A stretch of DNA of 64,000 nucleotides, taken from assembly GCA_934408725.1 (NCBI GenBank), contig CAKRVB010000009.1, positions 30,250-94,249 of the forward strand, given 5' to 3'. The notes beneath the pieces were generated by a model. That model ran no database searches. It was not told where the DNA came from and was given only the letters and a program-made list of their open reading frames with translations. This DNA is from an uncultured Marvinbryantia sp. (GTDB lineage: Bacteria > Bacillota > Clostridia > Lachnospirales > Lachnospiraceae). The position numbers were made by a program, and so were the translations under genes. This document shows, in pieces, positions 61,329 through 64,000 of the stretch (position 1 is the stretch's first letter; each line of letters begins with the position of its first letter).

Positions 61329-62653
61329 CAATCAAAAAAATAGAAAAACTGTTTGCAGCGATACTGGTCTGCCTGTGTACAGGACTGGCTGTCTGGCTTT
61401 ACGCAGTTACAAGAGAGGAAGATGGAACTGTTGTATACAGAGAACGTCTGGTTACAGAAGAAAAAGCAGAATTGCCGGCAGCATATGATCTCAGAGAGCA
61501 GAAAAAAGCACCTACGGTGAAAAATCAGGGAGAGCTGAGCACGTGCTGGGCGGTAGCAGCATCTTCTGCGCTGGAATCAGCCCTACTTCCACAAGAAAAA
61601 GAGTTATTTGCAGCAGATCACATGTCTTTACAGAACTCCTTTTCGCGAAAACAGAGCGATGGCGGAGACTATACGATGGTGATGGCCTATCTTGCAGGAT
61701 GGCAGGGGCCGGTGCTGGAAGAGGATGATCCATATGGAGATGGAATCTCAGATGAGTCTCTGACTGCAGTGAAGCATGTGCAGGAAATGCAGATTTTGCA
61801 GGAAAAAGATTACCAGTCAATCAAAAGTGCCATCTATCAATATGGTGCAGTACAGTCTTCACTCTATATGGATATGGATACTGCATTTTCTTCTTCGGTT
61901 TATTACAACCAGATAAATCATTCCTACCTGTATCCGGGAGAAAAAAAAGCGAACCATGATATCCTGATTATCGGATGGGATGATGCTTATCCGGCAGAAA
62001 AGTTTAATTATCAGACAAAACAGGACGGAGCATTTATCTGTCAGAATAGCTGGGGAACGGAATTTGGGGAAGACGGAATTTTTTATGTTTCCTATGAAGA
62101 TGGGAGCATCGGAAAAAATACGATTTGTTATACAGATATTGAAGATACCGATAACTATGATCATCTTTATCAGACTGACTTGTGCGGATGGGTAGGACAG
62201 TTAGGCTATGGCGATGGAACCTGCTATTTTGCCAATCTGTTTCAGGCAGAAAGGAATGAATGGCTGGACGCAATAGGATTCTATGCAGTTGGGCCGGATA
62301 CAGAGTATAGCGTGATAGTCATGGACGGAGAAAAAGATCTTTCCAATGCGTTACTGGAAGAAATGAAAGCGTCCGGCAGCTTTGCCAATGCTGGTTACTA
62401 TACTGTTGATATGAAAGAACCGATTTATATGGAAAAGGGAAAAACTTATGCAGTAGTAGTGAAAGTGCATACACCGGATGCGCATTATCCAGTGGCGACA
62501 GAGTATGCGGCAGATGAAGCCACAGAGGAGGCTGATTTGTCAGACGGGGATGGTTATATCAGCCACAACGGTGCCAAATGGACTGGAACAGAAACAGAAT
62601 ATGGATGCAATGTTTGTATGAAGCTATATACAACAGACAAAGTAAAACGATAA
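61325..62653 (+). CDS. Membrane-anchored papain-family (C1) protease
   Basis: The 442-residue protein has an N-terminal membrane anchor (residues 9-28), the C1 catalytic domain with Cys74 in QGELSTCWAVA, His in NHDILIIGWDD and Asn in CQNSWGTEF, and a C-terminal beta-rich domain (from about residue 285: GWVGQLGYGDGTCYF) that is lectin-like in other gut Clostridia. It acts outside the cell. It overlaps the RNA methyltransferase gene by 4 bp. Its substrate is not known. Confidence 0.92.
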   Translation: MTIKKIEKLFAAILVCLCTGLAVWLYAVTREEDGTVVYRERLVTEEKAELPAAYDLREQKKAPTVKNQGELSTCWAVAASSALESALLPQEKELFAADHMSLQNSFSRKQSDGGDYTMVMAYLAGWQGPVLEEDDPYGDGISDESLTAVKHVQEMQILQEKDYQSIKSAIYQYGAVQSSLYMDMDTAFSSSVYYNQINHSYLYPGEKKANHDILIIGWDDAYPAEKFNYQTKQDGAFICQNSWGTEFGEDGIFYVSYEDGSIGKNTICYTDIEDTDNYDHLYQTDLCGWVGQLGYGDGTCYFANLFQAERNEWLDAIGFYAVGPDTEYSVIVMDGEKDLSNALLEEMKASGSFANAGYYTVDMKEPIYMEKGKTYAVVVKVHTPDAHYPVATEYAADEATEEADLSDGDGYISHNGAKWTGTETEYGCNVCMKLYTTDKVKR

Positions 62654-62673
62654 AACAGAAACGGAAGAAAGCA

Positions 62674-63279
62674 ATGAAACCAAAAAGAATTGTATTTGCA
62701 ACAGGAAATAAAAACAAGATGAAAGAAATCCGCATGATTATGGAAGATTTGAATCTTCCAATCCTTTCCATGAAAGAAGCGGGAGTAGAAAAAGAAATTA
62801 TAGAGGATGGAACCACTTTTCAGGAAAATGCACTGATTAAGGCAAAGGCGATTGCAGAGCTGCTGCCAGATGATATTGTGATGGCGGATGATTCCGGGCT
62901 TGAGATTGATTATCTGAATAAAGAACCAGGAATTTATTCTGCCCGCTATATGGGAGAACATACCTCTTACGATATTAAGAATAACCATATTCTGGAACGG
63001 CTGAAGGGTGTGCCGAAAGAACAGCGGACAGCCAGATTTGTCTGCGCTGTGGCAGCAGTTTTTCCAGGTGGAAAAAGCATAGTAGTGAATGGAACCATGG
63101 AAGGAAGAATTGCAGATCACATAGCAGGAGAAAATGGATTCGGCTACGATCCGATTTTCTGGCTGGATGATTATGGCTGTACATCAGCGGAAATTTCTCC
63201 GGAAGAAAAGAACAGCCTGAGCCACAGGGGAAAAGCACTGCGCGCAGTAAAGCAGCAAATCGTGGAACAGATAGTTTAA
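62674..63279 (+). CDS. rdgB: XTP/dITP pyrophosphatase (RdgB/HAM1)
   Basis: RdgB removes non-canonical purine nucleotides (dITP, XTP). The 201-residue protein has the N-terminal FATGNKNKMKEI, GTTFQENALIKA, MADDSGLEID, GEHTSYD and the C-terminal GFGYDPIFW and SHRGKALRAV. The ATG at 62674 matches the family start; the longer frame upstream overlaps the protease gene and is not used. A YfcE phosphodiesterase follows 25 bp on, the usual order in Clostridia. Confidence 0.96.
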   Translation: MKPKRIVFATGNKNKMKEIRMIMEDLNLPILSMKEAGVEKEIIEDGTTFQENALIKAKAIAELLPDDIVMADDSGLEIDYLNKEPGIYSARYMGEHTSYDIKNNHILERLKGVPKEQRTARFVCAVAAVFPGGKSIVVNGTMEGRIADHIAGENGFGYDPIFWLDDYGCTSAEISPEEKNSLSHRGKALRAVKQQIVEQIV

Positions 63280-63304
63280 AAGAACGGGTTTAGAAGGAAA
63301 AAGA

Positions 63305-63790
63305 ATGAGAATTTTAGTAATCAGTGATACACACAGAAAAGATGAGAATGTGGAAAAAATATTAAAAAAAGAAGGAAGTTTTGATCGGGTATTCCACCTG
63401 GGAGATGTGGAGGGCAGCCAGAAGAAGTTGATTCGCATGGTAAAGTGCCCTGTCGATATGGTAGCAGGTAATAATGATATACTTGGAGATCTGCCAAAAG
63501 AAAAAGAACTGGAATTATGTGGTCACCATATCCTTCTTACACACGGGCACTATTATTATGTGTCTCTGGACACCGGGATGCTGGGAAGCGATGCCGGAGC
63601 AAGAGGGTTTGATATTGTGCTGTATGGTCACACGCACAGACCGAAGATCGAAGATCGAAATGGTGTTATTCTGGTGAATCCTGGAAGTGTGGCTTACCCA
63701 AGACAGGAAGGCAGAAAACCAAGTTATATTATTATGCGCCTGGAAGAGAATGGGGACACTGATTTTGAAATAAAATATCTGGAAAACTAG
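63305..63790 (+). CDS. YfcE/MJ0936-type metallophosphoesterase
   Basis: The 161-residue protein has the metal-binding motifs VISDTHRKDENVEKIL (D-x-H), FHLGDVEG, GNNDILGDL (GNxD), LTHGHYYYV and YGHTHRPKI of small calcineurin-like phosphodiesterases. It is a cytoplasmic enzyme, perhaps acting on cyclic nucleotides or phosphodiesters. It is co-transcribed with rdgB. Confidence 0.94.
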   Translation: MRILVISDTHRKDENVEKILKKEGSFDRVFHLGDVEGSQKKLIRMVKCPVDMVAGNNDILGDLPKEKELELCGHHILLTHGHYYYVSLDTGMLGSDAGARGFDIVLYGHTHRPKIEDRNGVILVNPGSVAYPRQEGRKPSYIIMRLEENGDTDFEIKYLEN

Positions 63791-63869
63791 GAATAGAAAC
63801 CCGGAAAACCGCATAAAATAAGGAAAAAAACGGGAATTGCAAAAAAAATAAAAAAATTAAAAAAAGGTG

Positions 63870-63898
63870 TTGACTTTTTAGAGGTATTCATATATAAT
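63870..63898 (+). promoter_or_regulatory. Sigma-A promoter of the tRNA gene
   Basis: TTGACT (63870-63875), 17 bp, TATAAT (63893-63898): near-consensus, 42 bp before the tRNA gene. Confidence 0.85.
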
Positions 63899-63939
63899 TC
63901 TATTTGCGTCAAACGAAAGCACAAAAACAAAAGTGCTTA

Positions 63940-64000
63940 CGGGGTGTGGCTCAGCTTGGCTAGAGCGCCTGGTTTGGGACCAGGAGGTCGCAGGTTCGAA
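63940..64000 (+). tRNA. tRNA-Pro (TGG anticodon), 3' end beyond the window
   Basis: The D arm (GCTCAGCTTGGCTAGAGC), anticodon stem CCTGG/CCAGG with loop TTTGGGA, anticodon TGG (63975-63977), and the start of the T arm (GCAGGTTCGAA) are present. The acceptor 3' half and the end lie outside the window. Confidence 0.94.

Overview
The window looks like a chromosomal piece of a Lachnospiraceae-type gut Clostridium (Bacillota). Gene content, AGGAGG-type ribosome binding sites, sigma-A promoters and several household operons fit this: uvrBA, mreB-recD2-comF-cdaA-cdaR, a clpX-type gene coupled to rpoD, and a lectin-like papain protease. The genus cannot be fixed from the sequence alone.

Layout. (1) 1-6.6 kb: a truncated DUF2318 metal protein and a fused HMA/TauE-SafE/cupredoxin protein, then uvrB-uvrA. 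(2) 6.9-14.7 kb: one long operon with mreB, recD2, comF, two unknown membrane proteins, the c-di-AMP synthase cdaA, its regulator cdaR, and an HPr-like protein. (3) 14.8-46.1 kb: a large cell-surface polysaccharide locus. It begins with an opposite-strand L,D-transpeptidase and has two initiating sugar-phosphate transferases (18.3 and 42.2 kb). Between them lie a tarIJL-like ribitol-phosphate block with two more CDP-alcohol phosphotransferases, rfbD, a TagGH/RgpCD-like ABC exporter, three very large GT2 proteins (one carrying a methyltransferase and a probable kinase-like domain), a YfhO-like membrane protein, an RffA-type aminotransferase, and further glycosyltransferases. An LCP ligase with a repeat-rich cytoplasmic head and a last rhamnosyltransferase-like gene close it. 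The likely product is a rhamnose-containing, ABC-exported wall glycan decorated with ribitol- or glycerol-phosphate. (4) 46.2-51.1 kb: a secreted HtrA-like protease, a divergent ClpX, the primary sigma factor, and a lipoprotein with three CPYC motifs.

(5) 51.2-59.3 kb: an 8.05-kb integrative element bounded by perfect 64-bp direct repeats. Inside are an XRE repressor, an excisionase-like protein, a frameshifted pseudogene, an HUH replication initiator, a sigma-70-like factor, a Uma2 nuclease, a ribbon-helix-helix protein with its own operators, an ImmA/IrrE metalloprotease, and a Tn916-type tyrosine integrase next to the right end. No conjugation genes are present. The repeats contain a perfect hairpin, and together with a second hairpin just outside the right end they form what looks like a structured leader upstream of a 58-codon gene. 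The insertion split this leader.

(6) 59.4-64 kb: the small gene, a rhodanese, an RNA methyltransferase, a papain-family protease, RdgB, a YfcE phosphodiesterase, and a tRNA-Pro cut by the window end.

The most interesting items are the hybrid glycan locus with its methyltransferase/kinase-like/GT fusion, the compact integrative element and the RNA-like leader it interrupts, the divergent ClpX, and the repeat-headed LCP protein.
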